Positions 9,274 through 19,459 of a stretch of DNA of 64,000 bases are shown here, piece after piece. The DNA lies in NCBI GenBank assembly GCA_944390675.1, contig CALXQR010000006.1, positions 1 to 64,000 on the forward strand, given 5' to 3'. Source of the stretch: an uncultured Burkholderiaceae bacterium. Lineage in GTDB: Bacteria > Pseudomonadota > Gammaproteobacteria > Burkholderiales > Burkholderiaceae_F. Positions within the stretch are counted from its first letter, which is position 1, and each line of letters opens with the position of its first letter. Both the position numbers and the translations under genes were made by a program. The notes beneath the pieces are model-generated. The model was given only the letters and a program-made list of their open reading frames with translations. It had not been told where the DNA came from and made no database searches.

Positions 9274-10500
9274 ATGACGCAGGCCCGCAGGCAGGACTTC
9301 TTGCTTATTACGCTTTTGGGCGTAGCCCACGGTCTGTCGCACTACTTTCACTTAGTGATCCCTGCGCTTTTCCCTTGGATCATTCCAGAATTCGGCACGA
9401 GCTACGCGCAGATGGGCGCGGTGATGACGGTCTTTTTCATTGTGAGCTCACTGGGACAGGCCACAAGCGGCGTTTTGGTCGATAAGCTGGGTCCTAAAGT
9501 CTGTCTTTATGGCGGTGTGGGCCTTTTGATGGTTTCAGGCTTTTTATTCAGCGTCGCTCAAAACTATCTCTGGTTTTATCCTGTAGCGGCTTTTGCGGGG
9601 CTCGGCAACAGCGTTTTCCATCCGACAGACTATTCCATCATGAATCGCTGCATTACAAACGAGCGGCTGCCCTTTGCATTCTCGATTCATTCCGTGGTGG
9701 GCAATATCGGTTGGGCAGTGGCGCCAGTCTTGATGGTGGGTGTTGCGACTTTTACGGGAAGCTGGCGCTTGGCTGCGGCAACTTCGGGTGCCATGGCTTT
9801 AATTGTGTTAGCCGTGCTCCTTATGAATAACTCGCTTTTTGACAGGGCTCTGGCTTCGGGCAACGGTTTAACGCAGGAACAAAAGAAAGAGGAAAAAGGG
9901 GACGCGGGTTTTGGGTTCCTAAAGCTTTTAGTCATTTGGCTTTGTTTTCTCTTTTTCTTTTGCAATTCGTTTGCTCTGGGCATTTTGCAAAATTTCGCGC
10001 CTTCCATTTTCAACGCGACTTATCACGTGGGGCTTGAAATTGCGACCGGGGGCTTAACCGCCTACATGATCGGCTCCATCATCGGTGTGCTCTCGGGCGC
10101 CTATGTCGCGAAAGTTTTTAAGCGCAGTGATCACGTCATTGCGGCTAGCATGTCCGTGTCTGCTGTCATGTCTATCTTGCTTGCAAGCCAGGGCTTGGGC
10201 CCCTGGTGCGTACTGCCCTTGATGTTCTTGATGGGGTTAGGTGTCGGTGTCGCGACACCTTCGCGAGACCTTTTGATTCGCGGCGCCTGCATGAAGTTCT
10301 TGGGCACGAACAGTTTCGGGCGTGTCTATGGCTTTACCTATTGCGGGATGGACGTGGGGCAGACCCTTGCGCCTCTTGTCGCTGGGCCCTTGCTTGACGC
10401 GGGCTTTTTCTCGCTTGCGCTTGTTTTAGTGGGCGTATTCCAAACGGGGGCGCTCCTTACTGCATTGGGTGTCGGTCAGCAAAAAGAAAAGCCCGTCTGA
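9274..10500 (+). CDS. MFS transporter, fosmidomycin-resistance-like subgroup
   Basis: A 408-residue major facilitator with about 12 membrane segments and a hydrophilic central loop (around residues 195-215, rich in K and E). The N-terminal HGLSHYFHLVIPALFPWI stretch and the NSVFHPTDYSI motif resemble Fsr-type carriers, in which the HP motif is conserved. It is probably an exporter of a small organic compound. AGGGAGC precedes ATG 9274. It follows the LysE-type gene by 12 bases, so the pair may form a small export operon, and it ends at the hairpin 10531-10551. Confidence 0.85.
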   Translation: MTQARRQDFLLITLLGVAHGLSHYFHLVIPALFPWIIPEFGTSYAQMGAVMTVFFIVSSLGQATSGVLVDKLGPKVCLYGGVGLLMVSGFLFSVAQNYLWFYPVAAFAGLGNSVFHPTDYSIMNRCITNERLPFAFSIHSVVGNIGWAVAPVLMVGVATFTGSWRLAAATSGAMALIVLAVLLMNNSLFDRALASGNGLTQEQKKEEKGDAGFGFLKLLVIWLCFLFFFCNSFALGILQNFAPSIFNATYHVGLEIATGGLTAYMIGSIIGVLSGAYVAKVFKRSDHVIAASMSVSAVMSILLASQGLGPWCVLPLMFLMGLGVGVATPSRDLLIRGACMKFLGTNSFGRVYGFTYCGMDVGQTLAPLVAGPLLDAGFFSLALVLVGVFQTGALLTALGVGQQKEKPV

Positions 10501-10530
10501 AACATAATTTCAGCGAGTACCCACGAAAAA

Positions 10531-10551
10531 GCCTCGGCGTGAAACCGAGGC
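10531..10551. terminator. Bidirectional terminator between the MFS gene and the parvulin gene
   Basis: GCCTCGG (10531-10537)/CCGAGGC (10545-10551), flanked by AAAAA on the left and TTTT on the right, so it works for both converging genes. The same stem, extended by two bases, is used at 19417-19442. Confidence 0.85.
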
Positions 10552-10577
10552 TTTTGAACATATTGGAAGGCGAGTGA

Positions 10578-11372
10578 TTACTTGCCGACCTTGATGTTGG
10601 CCTTTTGGAAGAGTTCCTGAATGTTTTGCTGGACCTTCGTTTGGATCAACATGTTCTTGTAGTGATCCTTGCTCTTATTGAATTCCGGGAAGGCTTGAGC
10701 CTTGCGGGAATCATCGACGCGGATGATGTAGAAGCCGCCGTTGGCGCGGATAGGCACCTCGGTGTAGTCACCGTCGTCGAGCGAGCGGATCGCCAAACCG
10801 ATCATTTGCGGGAAGTTAGCGGAAGACGTCCAGTTGTCGATCTTGCCGCCCTTATCCTTCGTGCTCTTATCGATGGAGTACTTCTTGGCGACATCAGCAA
10901 ACTTGTCACCGTCCTTCAAATCATCGATCACTTTCTTGGCGTCAGCTTCGGTGCGAACCGTAATCACGCTGATCTTGTATTCACGATCGCCGTAAGCCTT
11001 CTTTTGTTCTTCGTAGAACTTCTTGACGTCAGCGTCTTTGACCGGATTCTTCTTAGCGAAATCAGAGATCAAAGCGTTGATCAAAACGCTGTCGCGGGCG
11101 TTGTTGATCGCGTCACGAACTTCGGGACGGTTGGCGAGCTTCTTACGATTGGCTTCTTGCAAAAGCACTTCTTTTTGAATCAGCTGATTGCGAACCTGCA
11201 TTTCCAATTCAGGCGTGCGCTTCTGACCGTTCTTGACGATCTGACTGATAATCTTTTCCTGCTCTTGAGCGGTGATCGTCTTACCGTTCACTGTGACGGC
11301 GGAGGGGGCCGACAGCGCCATCGTGGAGGCCAAGGCCAAAGACAAACCGATGACTAAAGCTTTGTGTTGCAT
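10578..11372 (-). CDS. Periplasmic parvulin-type peptidyl-prolyl cis-trans isomerase
   Basis: A 264-residue exported foldase. It has a signal peptide (about residues 1-22, ending ALSA) and a SurA-like helical N-terminal part. One PpiC domain follows (about 131-222), with KYSIDKSTKDKGGKIDNW in place of the usual GGDLG motif and the closing GGFYIIRVD. ATG 11372 is preceded by TTGAGGAA, better than the upstream in-frame TTG at 11390. The gene follows yciB by 27 bases on the minus strand, so the two form an operon. In many Burkholderiales bolA sits between them, and here it is absent. Catalytic efficiency of the degenerate GGD motif is uncertain. Confidence 0.9.
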   Translation of the reverse strand: MQHKALVIGLSLALASTMALSAPSAVTVNGKTITAQEQEKIISQIVKNGQKRTPELEMQVRNQLIQKEVLLQEANRKKLANRPEVRDAINNARDSVLINALISDFAKKNPVKDADVKKFYEEQKKAYGDREYKISVITVRTEADAKKVIDDLKDGDKFADVAKKYSIDKSTKDKGGKIDNWTSSANFPQMIGLAIRSLDDGDYTEVPIRANGGFYIIRVDDSRKAQAFPEFNKSKDHYKNMLIQTKVQQNIQELFQKANIKVGK

Positions 11373-11399
11373 AAAATTCCTCAATAACAAAGAGAATAA

Positions 11400-11996
11400 T
11401 TAATTGTTGCCAGTATTTTGCGCTTCTTGCGCGTATTTGGCGACATAGAATCCAAGTCCAATTGTAAAAAGAAGTGTCAGGCCCAAAAGCCCGAAGAGCT
11501 TGAAGTCTACCCAAATATCCATGCTGAAGCTATAGGCGACTGCCAAATTGATAAAACCGATGATGATGAGAAAGCCCAGACAGAAGTTCTCAACATTGCG
11601 CCAGGCGTGCTCAGGCAGAGCGATGCCTGCGAAAACTTTCTTGATGTAATCCTTCTTCGTGAAGCGTCCGAAAAGAAGAATCACGGCAAAGAGCCAATAC
11701 AAAAGCGTGGGCTTCCACTGAATGAAGGCGGGATCCTGAAAGGCGATTGTCATGCCGCCGAAAAGCACCACGAGAAGCGTTGAGAAAATCGCCATCTTGG
11801 AGGGCTTTTCTCCCTTGAAGTAAATGAAGCCCATCTGAATTAAGCTCGCGGCAATAATGACCGAGGTAGCCGTCACAATGGGAATCAAATCAGCGCTCAC
11901 CGGGACGATGGGCGCAAGTTCTGCGGTGTACGAGCCCGCTGCTTTAAAAGTAATAAAAAAGCAAATGACGGGCAGGAGATCAAAAAAGGCCTTCAC
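11400..11996 (-). CDS. yciB: Inner-membrane-spanning protein YciB (septation protein A)
   Basis: A 198-residue polytopic inner-membrane protein of the IspZ/YciB family, linked to cell-envelope elongation and septation. The N-terminus MKAFFDLLPVICFFITF is the family hallmark. It has five or six hydrophobic segments, and the QWKPTLLYWLFA and WRNVENFC stretches are conserved. The length is normal (E. coli 179). It is first in the minus-strand yciB-parvulin operon. Confidence 0.94.
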   Translation of the reverse strand: MKAFFDLLPVICFFITFKAAGSYTAELAPIVPVSADLIPIVTATSVIIAASLIQMGFIYFKGEKPSKMAIFSTLLVVLFGGMTIAFQDPAFIQWKPTLLYWLFAVILLFGRFTKKDYIKKVFAGIALPEHAWRNVENFCLGFLIIIGFINLAVAYSFSMDIWVDFKLFGLLGLTLLFTIGLGFYVAKYAQEAQNTGNN

Positions 11997-12158
11997 TCTT
12001 TCTGTGTCTAATCTTTAAAAAGGTTTTGCCACTATAGCGCAAAGGCCTCAAACGTGCACGAATACCAATACTTCGTTACACTTTGGCTTTTTTCTTCCAA
12101 ATATTGTGGGATAGACTGTCGGATAGTTCAGTCTCCCAAAAAGCGAAGGAAGATCCAC

Positions 12159-14924
12159 ATGAATACGAAAACAAAATGGCTCGGCGCTGCGGCGGTTGTG
12201 ATTGTCTGCGCGGCGGGCTACTCATTTTGGCAAAAGGATACGAATACAGTGACTACTGAAATGCCCGCTGCCGCTCAAGTGACCGAGAGCGCACAAAAAG
12301 TTGTGACCGTGGAAGGCGTTACCGAATACCGCTTAGCCAATGGCTTGCGTGTTTTGCTTTTCCCGGACTCGAGCAAACCTACCATCACCGTCAATATGAC
12401 ATATCTTGTTGGTTCACGCCACGAAGGTTACGGCGAGACGGGGATGGCGCACTTGCTTGAACACTTGATGTTTAAGGGCTCGAAGAACTATCCCGAACCC
12501 ACCAAAGAATTTACCCGTCGCGGTTTTAAGATGAACGGCTCCACATGGCTTGACCGCACGAATTATTTCGTCTCTTTTAATGCCGTGGACGACAATCTCG
12601 ATTGGGCCCTGGGCTGGAGCGCGGATGCGATGGTCAATTCCTTTATCGCGCAAAAAGACCTTGATACCGAAATGACAGTGGTGCGCAATGAGTACGAAAT
12701 GGGAGAAAACAATCCCGTGAGCGTGTTGCTCAAACGCATGCAGTCCGTGCTTTTTGACTGGCACAACTACGGCAACAGCACGATCGGCGCAAGAAGTGAC
12801 ATTGAACACGTCAAGATTGAAAACCTGCAGGCGTTCTACCATCGCTACTATCAGCCCGATAACGCTGTGCTCATGGTTTCGGGCAAATTTGATGAAGCCG
12901 AAACCTTAAAGAAGATTGAACGAATCTTCGGTGCTATTCCGAAACCCACGCGTGAACTTCCGAAACTTTGGACGGAAGAGCCGGTGGCTGATGGCCCGCG
13001 TACATTTGAAATCCGCCGTGCGGGTGAAATGACAGTCGTGTCTGTAGGCTATCGCATTCCTGCCGCTTTTCATCCGGATGCCCAGCTCATTAATTTGGGC
13101 GCAGACGTTTTGGGGGATACGCCGCGCGGCAGACTCCATAAAGCGTTGGTTGAAACGGGGCTTGCGACGCAGGTCTTCGCCTGGCCCATGCCTGCTCACG
13201 ATCCGGGTTTGGCAATGTTTGGCGCCATGCTCCCCAAGGGCGGCGATATTGAAAAAGCCAAACAGGTTTTGATTGAAACGGTGGAATCCACGTTTGAAAC
13301 AGAACCTCTCAAAGCTGACGATTTGTCCTTGATGGCGCGTGAAGAAAAGACGCTTTACGAGCGCACGTTTGCCGATCCGGAAAATTTCGGTGTGGACATT
13401 TCTGACTTCATCGCTTTGGGCGACTGGCGTTTATTCTTTATCCATCGCGACAGCTGGGAAAAGATGACGCCCGAAGACGTAATGGCCGCATGGAAGCGCT
13501 ACTTTGTGCGAGACAACCGCGTGGTGGGCACCTTTATTCCGGACAATAATCCCCAGCGCGCGCAGATGACGCCCGCGCCCACGTTGGATGAAGTGATCTC
13601 CGCTTATAAATTTAATGAACAGGGACACGAAGCTGAAGCGTTTGATTCGACGCCTGCGAACTTAAATGCCCGCACGGAACGCTTTGCGATCGGTGACGTG
13701 CAAGTGGCTTTGTTGCCCAAAAAGACGCGTGGTGAAACAGTCGTTGTCCGCACGCAATTTAGATACGGCAACATGCAGTCGCGAAGCAACAAACGTGCGA
13801 TTGCCGCTTTGATGGGCTCGATGCTTGAGCGCGGCACGAAGACCATGACGCGTGAAGAAATCAATGATGCCTTCACGAAGTTTCAGATTGAAGGGGATTG
13901 GGGACAGTTTACGACGACGCGTGAACACTTGGCCGATGCGCTTGATTTGATGGCAAAGCTTTGGACCGAGTCCACGATGCCTGAAAAAGACTTCGAAGAG
14001 CTCAAAGCGGAATTTGCAAACGACGTTCAGTCCCGCATGGACGATCCGAGAATTCAGGCGCGCGATGCGATCACGGAATATTTCAACCACTATGAAAAGA
14101 CCGATCCGCGTTATCGCTTGACAAGTAAGGAACTTAAAGCCGCGATTGAAAAGGCGACGCTTGATGAGGTGAAGGAATACTACGCTGACCAATTCGGTCT
14201 TAATCGCGGTGAAGTTGCAATTGTCGGTGACTTTGATGCGAAAGCCGTGAAGGCTCAGCTTGAGAAAATTCTCAAGGAAAAGGTCTCCAAGGTGCCTTAT
14301 GAAAGAATCATCCGCAAGCATTTTGAAACGCCTGGCACGCGCATCATCATTGATACGCCCGATAAGGAAAACGCCACGATTGTCGCGCGCTTTGACTTTG
14401 CCCAAAATAAGGGAGAACCGGACAGCGACGCAATGCTATTGGCCAATTGGATCTTTGGCGGCAGCACCGGGCTTTCGAATCGCCTGATGCTGCGTTTGCG
14501 TCAGAAAGACGGTTTGAGTTACGGGGCGGGGAGTAATGTGAATATTCCTGCTTTCGGCAACGACGCAAGTTGGACGATGCAAGCGATTTTGGCGCCGCAA
14601 AATCTTCGCAAAGCGGAAGTTGCGCTTTATGAAGAAATTGATCGCGTGATTAAAGACGGTTTTACGCAAGAGGAACTCGATGAAGCGAAGAAAGGCTTTA
14701 TTGAATACCGCGCGGTGAACCGCAGCCAGGATAACCTTGTCGCTTATCACTGGGTGCAGATGATGAACGAAGGGCTTGACTGGACCGAAGCAGAAGATCG
14801 CGATACGACGATTCGCAATCTGACGCTTGAAGAGGTCAACGCCGCCTTCCGCAAAATGGTCAATCGTGATCAGCTCACGGTTGTTTTAGCGGGTGATCAG
14901 AAAAAAGCGATGACTCAAGAATAA
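12159..14924 (+). CDS. M16 family zinc metallopeptidase (two-half, pitrilysin/PqqL type), exported
   Basis: A 921-residue protein with an N-terminal membrane segment or uncleaved signal (about residues 7-24) and two M16 halves. The first half holds the inverted zinc motif H98-L-L-E101-H102 and a distal glutamate in NEYEMGENNP, so it should be catalytic. The second half (from about residue 500) has no HxxEH and ends with the GLSYGAGSNV region that helps close the clamshell. It probably degrades peptides in the periplasm. ATG 12159 follows GAAGGAAGA. An earlier in-frame start at 12054 adds 35 residues without export features and is rejected. It is a single gene, divergent from yciB. Confidence 0.92.
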   Translation: MNTKTKWLGAAAVVIVCAAGYSFWQKDTNTVTTEMPAAAQVTESAQKVVTVEGVTEYRLANGLRVLLFPDSSKPTITVNMTYLVGSRHEGYGETGMAHLLEHLMFKGSKNYPEPTKEFTRRGFKMNGSTWLDRTNYFVSFNAVDDNLDWALGWSADAMVNSFIAQKDLDTEMTVVRNEYEMGENNPVSVLLKRMQSVLFDWHNYGNSTIGARSDIEHVKIENLQAFYHRYYQPDNAVLMVSGKFDEAETLKKIERIFGAIPKPTRELPKLWTEEPVADGPRTFEIRRAGEMTVVSVGYRIPAAFHPDAQLINLGADVLGDTPRGRLHKALVETGLATQVFAWPMPAHDPGLAMFGAMLPKGGDIEKAKQVLIETVESTFETEPLKADDLSLMAREEKTLYERTFADPENFGVDISDFIALGDWRLFFIHRDSWEKMTPEDVMAAWKRYFVRDNRVVGTFIPDNNPQRAQMTPAPTLDEVISAYKFNEQGHEAEAFDSTPANLNARTERFAIGDVQVALLPKKTRGETVVVRTQFRYGNMQSRSNKRAIAALMGSMLERGTKTMTREEINDAFTKFQIEGDWGQFTTTREHLADALDLMAKLWTESTMPEKDFEELKAEFANDVQSRMDDPRIQARDAITEYFNHYEKTDPRYRLTSKELKAAIEKATLDEVKEYYADQFGLNRGEVAIVGDFDAKAVKAQLEKILKEKVSKVPYERIIRKHFETPGTRIIIDTPDKENATIVARFDFAQNKGEPDSDAMLLANWIFGGSTGLSNRLMLRLRQKDGLSYGAGSNVNIPAFGNDASWTMQAILAPQNLRKAEVALYEEIDRVIKDGFTQEELDEAKKGFIEYRAVNRSQDNLVAYHWVQMMNEGLDWTEAEDRDTTIRNLTLEEVNAAFRKMVNRDQLTVVLAGDQKKAMTQE

Positions 14925-15071
14925 ACATTAAAGTTTGTTCAAAATCATTGGGGGCTGCTTCTTCGGAGGCGGCCCTTATATTTTGTGTGTTATCCAAGGT
15001 TAACAAACTGGATATGGTGTTGCTTTTTTTATCTATCAGATTCTGAAGCAGGCAAATAAAAAGGCTTTATA

Positions 15072-15160
15072 TATCAGAAAGTTCTTAGATTTATAGGGTT
15101 TCCACGTATATACCTCGGAGGGGGGTATGTTTAGATTGATTCATATATATCTTTCTGATA
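15072..15160 (+). promoter_or_regulatory. A+T-rich leader of the autotransporter with inverted repeats
   Basis: The 260 bases between the M16 gene and the autotransporter are A+T-rich. TATCAGAAAG near 15072-15081 is matched by CTTTCTGATA at 15151-15160. Between them lies ATACCTCGGAGGGGGGTAT (15110-15128), whose ATACC/GGTAT ends are inverted. No clear promoter hexamers can be assigned. Regulation of this surface protein is plausible but unproven. Confidence 0.35.
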
Positions 15161-15184
15161 ACAAAGAATAAAAAGAGGCCTTGT

Positions 15185-18100
15185 ATGAACCGAATTTATA
15201 AGTCTGTTTGGAATGCTGTAACGCGTAGTTGGACGGCTGTCTCGGAATGGCAGAAGGCACGGGGTAAGAAGGCAAGATCTTTGAAGCTTCTACCTGCTAT
15301 TTCCTTACTACTAACGTCTCCTACCATATTGGCTTATGGTTTTAGTAATGTAATTATAGGAAATAATTCAAATGCTATCGAAGGAGATTATTTTTTCGAT
15401 AACTTGCCCATGAATGATATTGACGTTACTGTAAAACCGGAAGTTACATTAAATGATATAGGAGGAGTAACAAACTTATTTACCTTGTCAAATAAGGGTT
15501 TTGAGCAGCAATTAGGTAAAGGTTCAGTAACGTTTACCTATAAGAACGGATACCATATTGATCCGAAGATTTCTTTCAATAGCCAAACATCTCAAACTCA
15601 ATACCTTTTACAAAATAATAAACAAGTTGCGAAGCTGACTTTTAAATTAGGATCCGAAGCTTATAACATATTTAATCAATATAAGGATGATTTTGGTGTT
15701 GAATCCAAATCATTCGGAAATGTTCAGAGCTTCACCGGCTTGCATTTTAAAAATAGTGACGCGTCAAGAGTTTACGACAATAATGGTTTGGCTATTATTA
15801 ATAATGCAACTGGTATCTGGGCAATGACTCTCCTGACCGATATTGAACTGTTGGACAAGGATAATGCCCTAGAACTGAATGTCTCTGGTTTAAATCAACA
15901 AACGCTTTCAGCACGTTTAACTGGTGACGGCAGTGTTAAGTATGTTGGTAATAGTATTGACAATGCCGGTTTAAATATTGACAAGGTCATAAAGGATCAA
16001 GCATATAACAATGATAATTCTTACACAGGAGATACTTACGTTAATAACTTGACGCTTAACTTAATGAAAGATCGTTCATTGGGTGAAACGGGCAATTTAT
16101 TTGTTGAAAAAGCATTGGTAGTTGTCAAAGGTTTGGAAAAGAATGTTGGAAATGTCAAGGTTGAAACGAACTCTGCACTTGAACTCTCCAACAACCCATT
16201 TGAAGTTATTGGCGATTTGACTGTGGATGATACTTCTTCTCTATCCGGTGGAAATGCCAATGTTAGTGTAGGGAAGACATTAACTGTTAATTCGAAGAAT
16301 GAAGGTTTGGGCGGAGAGTTTTCAGCTGCAGATGCCGTTTTAGGCGATGTGGATGCTTTAGGTGACGCAACCCTTGCTCTTTCAAATTCTCTTACCTTCC
16401 AGAATGCAAACAGTGAAAAGAGCTTTGATAGTAGGGTTACCACAACAAATGCACTAAGTGTCAATGTGGTCGATTCAAAAGTTGAATATGCTGAATATTT
16501 AAGCTTAAGTCCTACTACTACAACCATTAAAGGCGACAGTAATCTCACCGTTCATAACTTAGATCAACTTGGCGCTGTTAGCTTTGCTAAAGGTGATAAT
16601 GAAGCTGCCAATACTCACTCGGTTCTAACTTTGGATATGCAGGGTAACGGCGGAAATTCCTGGAATATTGATGGTTTAAACATTTCGAATACACGTGGTG
16701 ATACTCAAGCCATCGTGATTGCGAACGGTTCAGGCTTTGAAATTTCTGATAATACTCTCACTGGTTTCAAGGGCTGGTTGCGTTTGAGCAATATGGATTA
16801 TTCCTTGGATGCCCAAACAGCAGACCGTTTCTCAGGTGATTTAGGTCTGAGTATTGGTCAAGGTGCGACCCTTAAGATTGACGGCCATATGGAACTCGGA
16901 ACATTCGGTTGGGCGAATGATGGTAACGGCGGTGTTTTAGATGTGACAGGGCACGCTCACTCAGCTGGTGATTACACTCAAGACGAAATTTTGCATGTAG
17001 CGAATCTGTATTTGGACGGCAAGGGCTCTATTCTCATTGATCCGACCCAATATATTCGAAATACAGGTCCACAGACCGGGGGATCTGTATTGGATTATGA
17101 CAATGGCGCTGACAGTAATCGGTACGTCATTATTACGGCAGACAAAATTATCGGCGATGACAATATTGAATTAGTTGATAAGAACGGATCGAATTCTAAC
17201 AGTGTTACCCTATTGTATAACCTCAATTCACAAAGGGAGGCTGCAGAAGCAACATGGGGCTACAACACTGGAAAGGATAAGGATAAGGGCGAGGTTTATA
17301 TTACTTATGGTTTGAAGAAGCTCAATTTAGTTGGAAGCACTGATGCAGATGCCTCATTAATCGTTAATTTAGCAGATGCAAAGGATAAGACACTTAGCGC
17401 CACAGTGGAAGGTAATGGCATCATAGATGTAGTCTCAAGCAATGCAAACAAAAAAGACGTCGTTTTCGCTGGAGACAACACCTTTAGCGGCACCGTTAAT
17501 GTTAACGATGGAATTAAGCTGACAGCCTACACAGGAGCACTTTCCGGCGATTCTAAAAACCGCGGACAAGTTGATCTACATCTTGCCGATGGTGCCTCTG
17601 TTGTTGTTAGTACCCGTGGCGGAGCCGGTGTTGAGACACAATATTTGAAGTCTATTTACGCTGTTGACACTGCAAACGTTGTCGAAATTAAAGATTTGAC
17701 CGAACTGGCGTTAACCGGTACCGGCAGTCAATTAAAAGGCAAATTGACCGGTCAAGGTATCTTAAATGTGTTAGGTGGAGAATTGAGCACAAACGTCAGT
17801 ACGCTTAATGCATTTGAAGGTGAACTTCAAGCCAATGAAGGCGGTAAAGTCGCTTTAGATACTTCTGCAGACGAAGTGCTTACGCATAACATTGCGATGG
17901 ATGACACAAGCTGGTTGATTAAAGACGGTTCCGGGAACTTAAGCTTTGATATCAAAGAAGCTGCAACTCGCGCTGGATCCAAGTTAAATGTTCGAGTCAA
18001 TGATGGTTCTGTGACACTCAGCAGCCAAACACCCATGGGGAACATTTCTGTTGCCGATGGTAAGTCGGTTAATCTCGATGGATTGGTCGAAGTGACGAAC

Positions 18101-19393
18101 TTGTCCGGTAACGGCAATCTTGCAATGGATGTCGAATTCGGAAGTGATGCAAATAAAGGTGAATTGGGACAAGCCGGTGATGGTCTCCGTGTGACAGAAA
18201 AAGCCTCTGGTGACTTTGCCTTATCCGTTTCGCCTCGAGATCTTCAAAAAGGTGCTGTTGAAAGTATCCGCGTGATGGAAGTCGAAGGCGATGCAACCCA
18301 GTTTGAATTGGCATTAGCAAATGGCTTGACTGCCGTTCAATCCGGTGCATATGACTATAAGCTTGTCAGAACGGATAATGGTACTGGCGCCGATTTTGAT
18401 TTGACGAGTATTGCCGGTGCAAGCGACCATCGTAATACGACGGCCTCTGCTGGTGCTTATATCGGCATTGCGTACGCGGCACAACTCTTTGACCTCTCGC
18501 TGCACGACCGTGTCGGTAATCGCGACTGGATCAATCCGGTAACAGGTGAAAAACAATCCACCTCGCTTTGGATGCATCACACGATGAGCCATGAACGCTT
18601 CCGTGATTCCACGAGTCAATTGAGAATGCGCTCGACTTCTAACGTCACCATGTTGGGCGGCGACGTTGTTCAATATACGACCGAAGGCAACGGTTTGGCT
18701 TATGCCGGTCTCATGGGCGGTTACGGTACGATGGATACGAAGACTCGCTCTAAGATGACAGACCTTCGCTCCAAGGCTGAAACAGACGCTTGGGGTGTCG
18801 GTGCCTACGCCGGTTGGAAGGCCAACAAAGACGGACAAACGGGTCCGTATGTTGATGGCTGGTTGATGTTCACACATGCTTCAAGTGACGTTACGGGTGT
18901 TGACCGTCAGGAAGAAAACATCAAGGGCGAAGGTCTCTCTGCTTCTATCGAAGCCGGTTGGGGCTTCAAGCTTGGAAGTGTTGAAACCGCTAACGGCAAA
19001 TATGCTACCTTCACGCTTGAACCGCACGCCTCTGTCACGTGGTTTGGCATGGAATACGATGACCTTCATACCGATGCTCAAGACGTCAAGTTTGAAGGCA
19101 AGAACAATGTCAGAACACGTCTTGGTACGCGTGTCAACATGACCGAAGAAGGCAACAAGACGTTTAACGCCTTTGCTGAAGCCAACTGGGTGCACAATAC
19201 TCAGGAATACGGCGCGACGATCTCCGGTCTCACGGTTGACCAAACGGGTTCTCGCAACCAGGCTGAAGGCCGAATCGGTGTGGATTGGCGTATTACGAAA
19301 GACCTCTCCGCGTGGGCTCGTGTCGGCGCCTCGTTTGGTAGCGACAACTACAGCGAACGTGAAGGTTCAATCGGCGTACGTTACCAGTTCTAA
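15185..19393 (+). CDS. Large autotransporter (type Va) with ESPR signal and beta-helix-like passenger
   Basis: A 1402-residue surface protein. The N-terminus MNRIYKSVWNAVTRSWTAVS is an extended signal peptide region, followed by the hydrophobic core ending near TILAYG. Residues of about 50-1085 form a low-complexity passenger rich in N, G, T, V and D with repeated beta-strand patterns, almost free of cysteine. No protease or lipase motif is visible. From about residue 1085 to the end is the 12-strand autotransporter barrel, closing with GVRYQF. The first 1.5 kb is much richer in A+T (AAT, TTA, ATT codons) than the barrel, which looks like the neighbouring chromosome. This fits passenger replacement. 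It is probably an adhesin, on inference only. A strong terminator follows. Confidence 0.93.
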   Translation: MNRIYKSVWNAVTRSWTAVSEWQKARGKKARSLKLLPAISLLLTSPTILAYGFSNVIIGNNSNAIEGDYFFDNLPMNDIDVTVKPEVTLNDIGGVTNLFTLSNKGFEQQLGKGSVTFTYKNGYHIDPKISFNSQTSQTQYLLQNNKQVAKLTFKLGSEAYNIFNQYKDDFGVESKSFGNVQSFTGLHFKNSDASRVYDNNGLAIINNATGIWAMTLLTDIELLDKDNALELNVSGLNQQTLSARLTGDGSVKYVGNSIDNAGLNIDKVIKDQAYNNDNSYTGDTYVNNLTLNLMKDRSLGETGNLFVEKALVVVKGLEKNVGNVKVETNSALELSNNPFEVIGDLTVDDTSSLSGGNANVSVGKTLTVNSKNEGLGGEFSAADAVLGDVDALGDATLALSNSLTFQNANSEKSFDSRVTTTNALSVNVVDSKVEYAEYLSLSPTTTTIKGDSNLTVHNLDQLGAVSFAKGDNEAANTHSVLTLDMQGNGGNSWNIDGLNISNTRGDTQAIVIANGSGFEISDNTLTGFKGWLRLSNMDYSLDAQTADRFSGDLGLSIGQGATLKIDGHMELGTFGWANDGNGGVLDVTGHAHSAGDYTQDEILHVANLYLDGKGSILIDPTQYIRNTGPQTGGSVLDYDNGADSNRYVIITADKIIGDDNIELVDKNGSNSNSVTLLYNLNSQREAAEATWGYNTGKDKDKGEVYITYGLKKLNLVGSTDADASLIVNLADAKDKTLSATVEGNGIIDVVSSNANKKDVVFAGDNTFSGTVNVNDGIKLTAYTGALSGDSKNRGQVDLHLADGASVVVSTRGGAGVETQYLKSIYAVDTANVVEIKDLTELALTGTGSQLKGKLTGQGILNVLGGELSTNVSTLNAFEGELQANEGGKVALDTSADEVLTHNIAMDDTSWLIKDGSGNLSFDIKEAATRAGSKLNVRVNDGSVTLSSQTPMGNISVADGKSVNLDGLVEVTNLSGNGNLAMDVEFGSDANKGELGQAGDGLRVTEKASGDFALSVSPRDLQKGAVESIRVMEVEGDATQFELALANGLTAVQSGAYDYKLVRTDNGTGADFDLTSIAGASDHRNTTASAGAYIGIAYAAQLFDLSLHDRVGNRDWINPVTGEKQSTSLWMHHTMSHERFRDSTSQLRMRSTSNVTMLGGDVVQYTTEGNGLAYAGLMGGYGTMDTKTRSKMTDLRSKAETDAWGVGAYAGWKANKDGQTGPYVDGWLMFTHASSDVTGVDRQEENIKGEGLSASIEAGWGFKLGSVETANGKYATFTLEPHASVTWFGMEYDDLHTDAQDVKFEGKNNVRTRLGTRVNMTEEGNKTFNAFAEANWVHNTQEYGATISGLTVDQTGSRNQAEGRIGVDWRITKDLSAWARVGASFGSDNYSEREGSIGVRYQF

Positions 19394-19416
19394 TTGATAA
19401 ACTTCTAGACGAAAAA

Positions 19417-19442
19417 GCCTCGGAATTTTTATGTTCCGAGGC
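19417..19442. terminator. Bidirectional terminator between the autotransporter gene and ygfZ
   Basis: GCCTCGGAA (19417-19425)/TTCCGAGGC (19434-19442), flanked by AAAAA and TTTT. It has the same core stem as the terminator at 10531. Confidence 0.88.
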
Positions 19443-19459
19443 TTTTCAATTAAATGGAA

